A stretch of DNA of 64,000 nucleotides, from assembly GCF_012272695.1 (NCBI RefSeq), contig NZ_CP050902.1, forward strand, positions 2,542,001 to 2,606,000. The letters are read 5' to 3'. The notes beneath the pieces were generated by a model. The model saw only the letters and a list, made by a program, of their open reading frames with translations, made no database searches and was not told where the DNA came from. Source of the stretch: Nocardioides sp. JQ2195. GTDB taxonomy: Bacteria; Actinomycetota; Actinomycetes; Propionibacteriales; Nocardioidaceae. A program made the translations under genes and the position numbers. This document shows, piece after piece, positions 8,624 to 16,313 of the stretch (position 1 is the first letter of the stretch; every line of letters starts with the position of its first letter).

Positions 8624-9723
8624 TGCTCCATCTCCTTGTGCCGAAGGGCTTCTCCACCCGACCGAGTGGCGGGAACATCTATGACCGGCACGTCCTCGCC
8701 GGTCTCGTCACGGGTGGCTGGCAGGTGGTCGCCCACGAGGTGGACGTCGAGTCGACGCGAGGCGACAGCCGGCCACTCGAGCGGGCACGGGGCGACAGCC
8801 GGCCACTCGCGCCGGCACAGGGCGACACCCGGCCGGTCGAGCCGAAGCGGGGCGATGCGGCCGTCGCGGAGGTGAGTCGGGTGCTTGCGAGGCTCCCCCA
8901 CCACTCGCTGGTGCTGGTCGACAGCCTGGTCGCATCCCGGACGGCCGCGGTGCTGCTGGCCTCCGCCGCACGGGTCGTTCCCTTGGTGCACATGGTGTTC
9001 GGCACGCCCTTGGAGCGCGAGCTGTTGACCGAGGCACCGGCCGTGGTCGCCACCAGTGCCTGGACTGCCGATCACCTGGTCACCCGGCTCGGCGTCGACC
9101 CCCGCCGGGTGCACGTGGCCACCCCCGGCGTCGACCTGGCCCCACACTCCCCCGGCTCCGTCGCGGGCACCGAGCTGGCGTGCGTTGCGGCCCTGACCCC
9201 GACCAAGGGACACGACGTGCTGCTCGACGCCCTGGCGATGCTCACCGACCTGGACTGGCGCTGCTCCGTGGTCGGGTCGCTCGACGTCGACCCCGAGCAC
9301 GTCGACACCCTCCGCAAGCAGGCTGCCGATCAGGGCATCAACGAACGGGTCGACTTCGTCGGAGAGCTGGTCGGCGAGGAGCTCAGCGAAGCCTGGTCGA
9401 GGACCGACCTGCTGGTCCTGCCGTCCCGCGCGGAGACCTACGCGATGGTCGTCACCGAGGCCCTCGCACGCGGCGTCCCGGTGGTGGCCAGTGCCGTCGG
9501 CGGTGTGCCGGAGGCGCTCGGGGAGCTCGTCGACGGCAGGCATCCGGGGATGCTGGTGCGGCCCGACGATCCGTTCGCGCTCTCCGTCGCGCTGCGCCGC
9601 TGGCTGGAGGACGAGCCGTTGCGGCGGTGGTTGCGTCGCGCGGCCGGCGACCGCCGACCGAGCCTCCACCGCTGGTCACTCACGGCGGCCCACGTCGCCC
9701 GGGCTCTGGAGTCTGCGCGATGA
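8623..9723 (+). CDS. GT4-family glycosyltransferase with in-frame 30-bp repeat
   Basis: The 366-residue GT-B fold glycosyltransferase has an N-terminal acceptor domain ([37 protein letters not shown]) and a C-terminal nucleotide-sugar domain with LACVAALTPTKGHDVLLDAL, VDFVGELVGEELSEAWSRTD and the E-x7-E donor motif region ETYAMVVTEALARGVPVVAS. Residues 47-76 are three 10-residue repeats (GDSRPLERAR, GDSRPLAPAQ, GDTRPVEPKR) encoded by three exact 30-bp units at 8761-8850, inserted in the acceptor domain. It starts at the ATG within the preceding stop codon. In this operon it probably adds a sugar to the product of the dehydrogenase/pterin genes or to a lipid carrier. The substrate is unknown. 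Confidence 0.85.
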   Translation: MLHLLVPKGFSTRPSGGNIYDRHVLAGLVTGGWQVVAHEVDVESTRGDSRPLERARGDSRPLAPAQGDTRPVEPKRGDAAVAEVSRVLARLPHHSLVLVDSLVASRTAAVLLASAARVVPLVHMVFGTPLERELLTEAPAVVATSAWTADHLVTRLGVDPRRVHVATPGVDLAPHSPGSVAGTELACVAALTPTKGHDVLLDALAMLTDLDWRCSVVGSLDVDPEHVDTLRKQAADQGINERVDFVGELVGEELSEAWSRTDLLVLPSRAETYAMVVTEALARGVPVVASAVGGVPEALGELVDGRHPGMLVRPDDPFALSVALRRWLEDEPLRRWLRRAAGDRRPSLHRWSLTAAHVARALESAR

Positions 9724-10664
9724 CGATGCAGCTGGCCACCCGCGTCTCACGGCACGCGACACGTTTCTCGACCCAGGCCGCGGCACGATCCTCGTCAGTG
9801 GCGGCGACACGCTCCGCGGCACTGGCCGCGACACAGGGCCCGACACGGGCCGCGCCCGAACCGGTCACCAACCGCCGCAGGTGGTGGCAGGTCGCGGGCG
9901 GCGTCGCGCTCCTGGCCCTCCTGGCAGTGCAGTTCGGCACCGGCCCGTTCCTCGACGGGTTGTTGGCGATCCGGCCGTGGGCACTGGCGCTCGCGCTGGT
10001 GGTGACCGCAGGTACGACGTGGTGCTGCGCCCTGCGCTGGTCGCTGGTCGCCGGCTGGTTCGACGAGCGCATCCCGGTCGACGTCGCGTTCCGCGCCTAC
10101 TACCGCTCGCAGCTGGTCAACGCGACCGTCCCGGGCGGTGTGGTCGGCGACGTCCATCGGGGATGGGTGTTCGGCTGGCGCCCGGTGCTCACCGAACGCG
10201 TCATCGGCCAGGTCGTGCAGATCGGCCTGGTCGGCGCCCTGGTGCTCCCGGGCGCGTGGCGTTGGGCCGGGTTGGCGGCACTCACCCCGGCCGTCGTGGC
10301 CGGCGGACGTGTCGCGCTGATGTCCGTGCTGAGCACCAGCGGGCACCTGCTGCTCTTCCTGGTCGCCGCGGCGACGGTCGGCGTCGACCTGCCGCTCGCC
10401 ACTCTCGTCCCGGTCGGCGCGCTGGTGCTGCTCGGCTCCTCGATCCCGTTGAACCTCGCCGGTTGGGGCCCGCGCGAGGGCATCGCGGCGCTTGCGTTCA
10501 CGACGTACGGCGCCAGCGCGGCCACCGGCCTGACCGTCGCGGTGACCCTCGGCGTGATGTCGACGGTCGCCACGCTGCCCGGCCTCTTCGTGCTGCCAGG
10601 TGGACGACGAGGCGGTCGACAAAGCTGTCGACGAGGTGGACGACGAGGTGGTCGACGTGGCTGA
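9720..10664 (+). CDS. Flippase-like membrane protein (lysylphosphatidylglycerol synthase TM / UPF0104 family)
   Basis: The 314-residue membrane protein begins at an ATG overlapping the glycosyltransferase stop (ATGA). Residues 1-55 are soluble, Ala/Thr/Arg-rich and repetitive (RHATRFSTQAAARSS and similar). About seven hydrophobic segments follow (WWQVAGGVALLALLAVQF; PWALALALVVTAGTTWC; ALVLPGAWRWAGLAAL and others). Conserved family features are AFRAYYRSQLVNATVPGGVV and GDVHRGW in the first half and LNLAGWGPREG in the second. Proteins of this family usually move or modify lipids in polysaccharide and glycolipid pathways, which fits the adjacent glycosyltransferase. The C-terminus (GGRRGGRQSCRRGGRRGGRR) is translated from a repeat that continues into the next gene. 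Confidence 0.8.
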   Translation: MTMQLATRVSRHATRFSTQAAARSSSVAATRSAALAATQGPTRAAPEPVTNRRRWWQVAGGVALLALLAVQFGTGPFLDGLLAIRPWALALALVVTAGTTWCCALRWSLVAGWFDERIPVDVAFRAYYRSQLVNATVPGGVVGDVHRGWVFGWRPVLTERVIGQVVQIGLVGALVLPGAWRWAGLAALTPAVVAGGRVALMSVLSTSGHLLLFLVAAATVGVDLPLATLVPVGALVLLGSSIPLNLAGWGPREGIAALAFTTYGASAATGLTVAVTLGVMSTVATLPGLFVLPGGRRGGRQSCRRGGRRGGRRG

Positions 10665-10725
10665 TCCTCGTGGTGGTCGACGGGGTGGCGACGACGTGCA
10701 CGACGAGGTGGTCGACGTGACTGAC
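10590..10725. repeat. Degenerate GACGACGAGGTGGTCGACGTG repeat across a gene junction
   Basis: The motif CGACGAGGTGGTCGACGTGRCTGA occurs at about 10642-10665 and 10701-10724, with partial copies CGACGAGGCGGTCGAC (10606) and CGACGAGGTGGACGAC (10630). The first full copy carries the stop codon of the membrane protein; the second carries the GTG used as start of the reductase. The repeat has therefore written the end of one gene and the beginning of the next. Confidence 0.8.
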
Positions 10726-11448
10726 CGGCGGCGGCCCTACACCGTGCTGTCCTGCGGCGTCTCGCTCGACGGCTTCCTCGACGACGCCTCGGACGAGCGA
10801 CTGGTGCTGTCCAACCCCGCTGACCTGGACCGGGTCGACGAGGTGCGCGCCGGGTGCGACGCGATCCTGGTCGGCGCCGCGACCGTCCGCCACGACGACC
10901 CGCGCCTGCTCGTGCGGTCGCCGGAACGCGTGGTACGCCGTCGTGCGGCCGGGCTGCCCGAGCAGCCGATGAAGGTGACCGTCACCAACCGCGCCAAGCT
11001 CGACCCGGAGTCACGGTTCTTCACCGTCGGATCGGCACCGAAGCTCGTCTACTGCGCGAGCGACACCTGCGACATGGCCTCCCAGCAGCTGCCGCGGGCC
11101 ACCGTCATCGACGCCGGGCGGCCGGTCGCGCTGCGCTGGGTGAGCGAGGACCTGCACGCACGCGGCGTCCGACGACTGATGGTCGAGGGTGGCGGTGACG
11201 TGCACACCCAGTTCCTCGCGGGCCGTCTCGCCGACGAGCTGCAGCTGGTGGTCGCACCGATCTTCGTCGGGAAGCCGGGTGCGACCAGGTTCGTCGGCCC
11301 GGGGCCGTTCCCCTTCAACGGGGATCACCGCGCCTGCCTGATGGAGAGCCGCCCGATCGGCGATGTCGTGCTGCTGCGCTACGCGTTGAGCGCGCGGGCC
11401 GAGCGCGAGGCAAGCACGGCGATCAGGCCCGCCCCGTCGCGACCTTGA
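10717..11448 (+). CDS. RibD C-terminal-type pyrimidine/pterin reductase
   Basis: The 243-residue protein is a stand-alone reductase of the RibD C-terminal / DHFR superfamily. It shows RPYTVLSCGVSLDGFLDD at the N-terminus, DAILVGAATVRHDDPRLLV as the nucleotide and substrate loop, VRRLMVEGGGDVHTQFLAGR with the GGG NADPH loop, and LADELQLVVAPIFVGKPGAT. These proteins reduce the ribosyl-aminopyrimidine in riboflavin synthesis or pterin-like substrates. No deaminase domain is present. The frame is open from a GTG at 10600, but 10600-10716 is an acidic repeat, so GTG 10717, at the end of that repeat and after the upstream stop, is preferred. It is the last gene of the operon; 59 bp separate it from egtB. 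Confidence 0.82.
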   Translation: MTDRRRPYTVLSCGVSLDGFLDDASDERLVLSNPADLDRVDEVRAGCDAILVGAATVRHDDPRLLVRSPERVVRRRAAGLPEQPMKVTVTNRAKLDPESRFFTVGSAPKLVYCASDTCDMASQQLPRATVIDAGRPVALRWVSEDLHARGVRRLMVEGGGDVHTQFLAGRLADELQLVVAPIFVGKPGATRFVGPGPFPFNGDHRACLMESRPIGDVVLLRYALSARAEREASTAIRPAPSRP

Positions 11449-11507
11449 CCCTTTCCCGCGGCCACATGACACGTGCCAGACTTGGCGGGACGTGCCAGAG
11501 TGGAAAC

Positions 11508-12920
11508 ATGAGCGACGCCGCGAGCATCGACGTGACCTCACTGGCTACCCGCTACGACGACGTGCGGGCTCACACAGAGCGACTGGCTGCCCCTCTCTCA
11601 CCGGAGGACCAGACCGTTCAGTCGATGCCGGACACGTCGCCGACCAAGTGGCACCGGGCGCACGTCACCTGGTTCTTCGAGACGTTCGTGCTCGCCGAGA
11701 ACGAGCCGCGCTTCGCACCGTTCCAGGACACGTACTGGTTCCTCTTCAACAGCTACTACGAAGCCGTCGGCCCGCGCTGGTCGCGACCCATCCGCGGCGT
11801 GCTCAGCCGTCCGGGCGCCCACGACGTCGGCGTCTACCGCGGCAACGTCGACGATCGGATGCGGGACCTGATCGCCACCCTCGACGAGGGCACGCTGACC
11901 AAGCTGGCGCCGACGATCGAGCTCGGCTTCCACCACGAGCAGCAGCACCAGGAGCTGTTGCTGATGGACATCAAGCACGTCCTCTCGCTGAACCCGCTCG
12001 ATCCGGCGTACGCCGTCGGCCCCGCCAGCAGTCCCACCAGCAGTGCCACCGGCAACCCCGCCAGCAGTCCCGCCGGCAGTGCCACCAGCAGTGCCACCGG
12101 CAACCCCAACGGCAGTCCCGCCAGCAGTCCCGCCGGCGGCGGTGTCTCGGGCGCCCTCAACTGGCGCGACTACGACGGCGGGCTGGTCGAGATCGGTCAC
12201 GAGGGCTCCCTCGACGGTGACTTCTGCTTCGACAACGAGCTCCCCCGCCACCAGCAGTGGCTCGAGCCCTACCGCCTCGCCGACCGCCTGGTCACCAACG
12301 GCGACTGGCTGGCGTTCATGGCGGACGGCGGCTATCAGCGGCCCGAGCTGTGGCTCAGCGACGGGTGGGCCCGGGTGCAGGCCGACGACTGGACCGCGCC
12401 CTCGTACTGGAGCGACCGGGACGGCGTCTGGTTCGAGCACACGCTGACCGGCACCCGCCCGGTCGACCCGGAGCTGCCGGCGTGCCACGTGAGCCACTAC
12501 GAGGCCGACGCGTATGCCACCTGGGCCGGCAAACGACTGCCCACCGAGGCGGAGTGGGAGAACGCCGCGCGGCTGCAGGAACGCTCCTCGGGGCTGACCG
12601 CGAACCTGGCCGACACCGAGTCGTGGCACCCCCGCGCGGCAGGTGAACCTCGTGACGGCGAGCTGCGCCAGCTCTTCGGCGACTGCTGGGAGTGGACCTC
12701 CTCGGCCTACCTGCCCTTCCCCGGCTTCCACCCCACCGCCGGTGCACTGGGTGAGTACAACGGCAAGTTCATGTCCAGCCAGATGGTGCTGCGCGGTGGC
12801 TGTGCGCTGACCCCACCGGGCCACGCCCGGGCGTCGTACCGGAACTTCTTCCCACCCGGCGCGCGGTGGCCGCTGACCGGCGTACGCCTCGCGGACGGCG
12901 GTGCCCCGCAACCACGGTGA
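11508..12920 (+). CDS. egtB: Ergothioneine biosynthesis sulfoxide synthase
   Basis: The 470-residue protein joins a DinB-like N-terminal domain with a formylglycine-generating-enzyme/C-type-lectin domain, as in EgtB, which couples a thiol donor to trimethylhistidine with O2 and iron. Likely iron ligands are His52 (KWHRAH), His143 and His147 (HHEQQH), matching the three-His site of characterised EgtB. The C-terminal domain has LVTNGDWLAFMADGGYQRPE, CHVSHYEADAYATWAGKRLP, GDCWEWTSSAYLPFPGF and VLRGGCALTPPGHARASYRN. Residues 172-211, between the domains, are Ser/Pro/Ala/Thr repeats encoded by an imperfect AGCAGTCCC/GCCACC repeat (12021-12140). The ATG at 11508 was chosen; upstream in-frame starts give repetitive sequence. 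It sits 105 bp before egtD, and no egtA, egtC or egtE lies adjacent. Confidence 0.93.
   Translation: MSDAASIDVTSLATRYDDVRAHTERLAAPLSPEDQTVQSMPDTSPTKWHRAHVTWFFETFVLAENEPRFAPFQDTYWFLFNSYYEAVGPRWSRPIRGVLSRPGAHDVGVYRGNVDDRMRDLIATLDEGTLTKLAPTIELGFHHEQQHQELLLMDIKHVLSLNPLDPAYAVGPASSPTSSATGNPASSPAGSATSSATGNPNGSPASSPAGGGVSGALNWRDYDGGLVEIGHEGSLDGDFCFDNELPRHQQWLEPYRLADRLVTNGDWLAFMADGGYQRPELWLSDGWARVQADDWTAPSYWSDRDGVWFEHTLTGTRPVDPELPACHVSHYEADAYATWAGKRLPTEAEWENAARLQERSSGLTANLADTESWHPRAAGEPRDGELRQLFGDCWEWTSSAYLPFPGFHPTAGALGEYNGKFMSSQMVLRGGCALTPPGHARASYRNFFPPGARWPLTGVRLADGGAPQPR
12021..12140 (+). repeat. In-frame Ser/Pro/Ala repeat in egtB
   Basis: CCCGCCAGCAGTCCC-type and AGTGCCACCGGCAACCCC-type blocks alternate (two copies of the long block beginning CCACCAGCAGTGCCACCGGC, at about 12034 and 12082). 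All length differences are multiples of three, so the frame is kept between the two domains of EgtB. Confidence 0.8.
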
Positions 12921-13025
12921 GGGTGCTCCGGCTGACACCACTCGATCTGGGTATCTGGGAGTACGCCGCACCGGGTCGCCAACACCGGCTCTACCAGCCC
13001 ACATGAGAATGCCTGAGGAGGCACC

Positions 13026-14012
13026 GTGTCCACCGATCACGCCAGCTCTGAGGCGAGCCTCGACGTCCTGCTCACCCCGGCGGACCTGCGAGCCGGGCTC
13101 GAGACCGACGCCCGTGCCGGGCTGAGCGCGACACCGAAGTGGCTGCCACCGAAGTACTTCTACGACGACCGCGGCAGCAAGCTCTTCGAGGACATCACCC
13201 GGCTGCCGGAGTACTACCAGACCCGCACCGAGCACGCGATCCTCGTGGCGAGCTCCGACTCGATCGCGGAGGTCGCCGACGCCGAGGCGCTGCTCGAGCT
13301 CGGGTCGGGGTCGAGCGAGAAGACCCGGATGCTGCTGAACGCGATGACGCGCAGCGGCGGGTTGTCGGCGTACGTCCCGGTGGACGTGAGCGCCGGCGCA
13401 CTGGAGGACGCGATGACCGGGCTCCGACGCGACTACCCCGACCTCGACCTGCACGGCGCGGTCGCAGACTTCGACCACCACCTCGACCAGCTCCCCGCCC
13501 CCGGGCGCCGGCTGATCGCGCTGCTGGGTGGCACCCTCGGCAACTATCCGCCGGAGCAGCGTCGGGTCTTCCTGGCCAACCTCGCCGCCGCCATGCGCCC
13601 CGGCGAGACCTTCCTGCTCGGCATCGACCTGGTCAAGGATCCGAGCCGTCTGATGACGGCGTACGACGACGCGGCCGGCGTCACGGCCGAGTTCAACCGC
13701 AACGTGATCACGGTGCTGAACCGCGAGCTCGACGGCGACCTGGACCCCGGCGACTTCGAGCACATCGCGTTGTGGGACGCAGAGAACGAGTGGATCGAGA
13801 TGCGGCTGCGGGCCCGGCGCCCGATCAGTGCCTGCCTGTCCGCCCTCGACCTGAAGGTGACCTTCGACGAGGGCGAGCAGCTGCGCACCGAGATCTCCGC
13901 GAAGTTCCGTCGGGAGCGGATCGAGCCCGAGCTGGTCGCGGCCGGCCTGCACCCGGAGCGTTGGTGGACCGACCCGGCCGGCGACTTCGCGCTCCTGCTC
14001 GCCCGCCGCTGA
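13026..14012 (+). CDS. egtD: L-histidine N-alpha-methyltransferase
   Basis: The 328-residue SAM-dependent methyltransferase makes hercynine, the first step of ergothioneine synthesis. Family motifs are KWLPPKYFYDDRGSKLFEDI, TRLPEYYQTRTEHAIL, the SAM loop LLELGSGSSEKTRMLLNAM, VPVDVSAGAL, LLGGTLGNYPPEQRRVFLAN, FNRNVITVLNRELDGD and, near the end, EISAKFRRERIEPELVAAGL with WWTDPAGDFALLLA. The Tyr and Asn/Glu residues that bind histidine in EgtD are in conserved blocks. The GTG start at 13026 has GAGGAGG 5 bp upstream. It follows egtB in the same direction and probably shares its transcript. Confidence 0.95.
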   Translation: MSTDHASSEASLDVLLTPADLRAGLETDARAGLSATPKWLPPKYFYDDRGSKLFEDITRLPEYYQTRTEHAILVASSDSIAEVADAEALLELGSGSSEKTRMLLNAMTRSGGLSAYVPVDVSAGALEDAMTGLRRDYPDLDLHGAVADFDHHLDQLPAPGRRLIALLGGTLGNYPPEQRRVFLANLAAAMRPGETFLLGIDLVKDPSRLMTAYDDAAGVTAEFNRNVITVLNRELDGDLDPGDFEHIALWDAENEWIEMRLRARRPISACLSALDLKVTFDEGEQLRTEISAKFRRERIEPELVAAGLHPERWWTDPAGDFALLLARR

Positions 14013-14118
14013 CGCGCGATCGGCGTACGCCACCACCCCGGGGTGAAGAAGAGACCGCGCTGCGGTAGCCGGAAGTCGCCGGTCATTGGTCCACGCCAGC
14101 CCTGTCTGCGCCCGTCGA

Positions 14119-15589
14119 GCGCCGGTTTCCGTGCACAGCTCTGTCGGGTCCTCGCCCTGTCCACAGCAGGGCGACCGGCCCGGGAAACGGTCGCGGATCC
14201 GGCATAGCGTCGGTTCCATGACGATGCTCGACGACGCGCCACCGCAGGACGGACCCGGTCCGGTCCGTCACCCGCTGCTGCGCTGCGTCGACGACATCAG
14301 GTCGGCACTGAAGGACGTCGAGGGCATCGACCCGTTGTTCGCGCCGGTCCAGGTCAAGCGCGAGGTCCTGATCGAGCTCACCCGGGCGATCGACCAGGCC
14401 GAAGCGCTCCGGATGTCGGTGATGGCCAACTCCCACGACGTGGCCGAGGCCGACGGTGCACGCAGCGTCGGTTCCTGGCTCGCACCCCACACCCGCAACA
14501 CTCCCGCCACCGAGCAGGCCGCCGAGCACCTCGCCTGCGACCTCAACCTGCACTACCCGATCCTGGCCGATGCCATCACCCGCGGCGACGCCAACCTGGC
14601 CCAGGCCAAGCTCATCGTCCGCTGCCTCAACGAGCTGCGCCGACTCGAGGACATGACACCCGAGGTCCTCGTGCAGGCCGAAGAACACCTGGTCGGAGAA
14701 TGCCCCAACTTCGACCCCAGCGGCATCAAGAACCTGAGCGACCGCATCCTCGAAGTCATCGACCCTGACGGCTTCGACGACGCCGAGCTGAAGAAGCTCG
14801 AGACCGAGCTCCGCAAGGCCCGCGCCGAGGCGCGGCTCAGCATGCGCAAGCGGGGTGACGGCTCCACCGACATCCGGGCGCGCGTCCCCGACTCCTTGGC
14901 CGTGCGACTCAAGACCATCCTCGACGCCTACACCTCGCCGCGCCACGAGGCCAACAGCGCTGGCTCACCACCAGGATCGCCTGGATCCGTGGGCGACCGG
15001 TCCCTCGGCAACCTGGCCGACGGCGCGATCTCATCGCGCTACCGCGACCCCGACACCGGCGAACGACTCCCCCGCGAACGCCTGCTGGGCGAAGCACTGT
15101 GCGCCTTCCTCGAGGGCCAGGACCCCAACCGGCTCCCCAAGCACGGTGGCATGGCCACCACCCTGGTGATCACCACCGAGTTCGACACCCTCACCCAACA
15201 GCTCGGCATCGGCACCCTGCCCGACGGAAGTCGGCTCGCCGCCAGCGACGTACGCCGACTCGCCTGCACCGCACAGATCCTTCCCGCAGTTCTCGGCGGC
15301 GACTCTGCGGTCCTCGATCTCGGCTCGAGTCGTCGACTCTTCTCCGTCGAGCAACGACTCGCGTTGGCTCGGGCGCACCCCAGCTGTCAGGCCGCTGGCT
15401 GCTCGATCCCCAGCACCTGGTGCGAGGCCCACCACCGCACCGCATGGTCCCAGGGTGGACCGACGGATCTGGCCAACGGCATGTTGCTGTGTTCGTTCCA
15501 CCACCAACGCATCCACGACGACGCCTATCGGGTGAAACACCTCGCCAACGGCGACGTCCGGTTCAACAAGCGGACGTAGGCCGAGCTCC
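14119..15589. repeat. 1,471-bp direct repeat, copy B (REP13E12-like)
   Basis: Same orientation and same length as copy A (842-2312), 11.8 kb apart. The upstream 99 bp, including GTGCACAGCTCTGT and TCGCGGATCCGGCATAGCG, are almost unchanged, so each copy carries its own probable promoter and start. Confidence 0.9.
14218..15579 (+). CDS. DUF222 / HNH endonuclease protein (13E12 family), copy B
   Basis: This 453-residue paralogue has exactly the same length as the protein at 941-2302. The DUF222 region and the C-terminal HNH motif (WCEAHHRTAW, GGPTDLANGMLLCSFHHQRI) are intact. Residues 96-190 differ clearly from copy A (for example NTPATEQAAEHLACDLNLHY), while residues 191-247 and about 270-365 are nearly unchanged even at synonymous sites. 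The linker (NSAGSPPGSPGSVGDRSLGN) differs in sequence but not in length. The family may act as nuclease or recombination factor; in mycobacteria members of this repeat family serve as prophage attachment sites. No phage genes are present here. Confidence 0.88.
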   Translation: MTMLDDAPPQDGPGPVRHPLLRCVDDIRSALKDVEGIDPLFAPVQVKREVLIELTRAIDQAEALRMSVMANSHDVAEADGARSVGSWLAPHTRNTPATEQAAEHLACDLNLHYPILADAITRGDANLAQAKLIVRCLNELRRLEDMTPEVLVQAEEHLVGECPNFDPSGIKNLSDRILEVIDPDGFDDAELKKLETELRKARAEARLSMRKRGDGSTDIRARVPDSLAVRLKTILDAYTSPRHEANSAGSPPGSPGSVGDRSLGNLADGAISSRYRDPDTGERLPRERLLGEALCAFLEGQDPNRLPKHGGMATTLVITTEFDTLTQQLGIGTLPDGSRLAASDVRRLACTAQILPAVLGGDSAVLDLGSSRRLFSVEQRLALARAHPSCQAAGCSIPSTWCEAHHRTAWSQGGPTDLANGMLLCSFHHQRIHDDAYRVKHLANGDVRFNKRT

Positions 15590-15707
15590 CTGCGACCCGT
15601 GGACGGTGCGACCGGCACCCGAACGACGTTGCTCAGCTCAGCGCACGGACCGGGGCACCTGACTGGTCGACATGGGACCAGTGCGTCCGAACGTTTTGTC
15701 CGTTTCG

Positions 15708-15734
15708 GGAACCTTTCGCACTCTCCGCTGCGAC
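15708..15734 (+). promoter_or_regulatory. Putative ECF-type promoter upstream of the second sigma factor gene
   Basis: GGAACC at 15708-15713 is followed after 17 bp by CGAC at 15731-15734, resembling general ECF promoters. The GTG start is at 15744, so the leader would be only a few bases long. The stretch AACCTTTCG is shared with the promoter candidate of the third sigma gene (55934-55959). Confidence 0.45.
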
Positions 15735-15743
15735 AGTGAGGAT

Positions 15744-16313
15744 GTGGAGACCAACGCCGAAGTCCTCGAGGACGCCGTCCTGCTGCACCAAGCAGCAGAT
15801 GGTGACCTCAGCGCGGTCCGTGAGCTCTATGACCGGCACGCACCGTGGCTCACCGCGCGGTTGATGCGCCGCTGCAACGACCGCGAAGTCGTCGTCGACG
15901 TCGTCCAGGACACGTTCCTCGCCATGTGGCGGGACGCCAAGAAGTGGCGCAACGACGGCGACGTCGCCGGCTGGCTCTGGGGCATCGCCTTCCGCCGGAT
16001 GGTCTCCCGGCTGAGACAACGCAAGCAGCTCGTGCTGCTGCCCGAGTGGGACACCGGCAACGACCAAGCGGTGCCTGCGGCAGAGGACGAGGTGTTGCTC
16101 GACGTCGAGTACGGCGACCTCGGCGCGGCGCTGCGTCGGCTTTCTCCCGAGTTCCGCGCGGTCGTCCAGGCTTGCGTCCTGGACGGCCTCACCACCCGTG
16201 AGGCCAGCCGACTGCTGGGGGTCCGTGCGAACACCGTGAAGACCCGGTTGCACCGGGCCAAGGCCCAGCTGCGCGGATCGCTCGCCGACGTACGCCTGGA
16301 GGGATGGCAATGA
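15744..16313 (+). CDS. ECF RNA polymerase sigma factor
   Basis: The 189-residue protein has region 2 (RELYDRHAPWLTARLMRRCN, DREVVVDVVQDTFLAMWRDA) and region 4 (ALRRLSPEFRAVVQACVLDG, LTTREASRLLGVRANTVKTR). GTG at 15744 is preferred over ATG 15672 because GAGG precedes it, homology begins just after it, and a promoter-like element lies between the two. Its stop overlaps the start of the membrane zinc-finger gene by 4 bp. It heads a five-gene coupled operon with an ABC exporter, so it probably controls export or envelope stress genes including its own operon. Confidence 0.87.
   Translation: METNAEVLEDAVLLHQAADGDLSAVRELYDRHAPWLTARLMRRCNDREVVVDVVQDTFLAMWRDAKKWRNDGDVAGWLWGIAFRRMVSRLRQRKQLVLLPEWDTGNDQAVPAAEDEVLLDVEYGDLGAALRRLSPEFRAVVQACVLDGLTTREASRLLGVRANTVKTRLHRAKAQLRGSLADVRLEGWQ

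Noticed and set aside
11471..11500. ACGTGCCAGA direct repeat upstream of egtB as a regulator site
   Set aside because: Two 10-bp copies 20 bp apart may be chance or repeat-derived; too weak without a candidate regulator.
842..15589. Composite transposon bounded by the two HNH repeats
   Set aside because: No terminal inverted repeats, transposase or target duplications; the enclosed genes look like chromosomal functions. Recombination between repeats is possible but not transposition.
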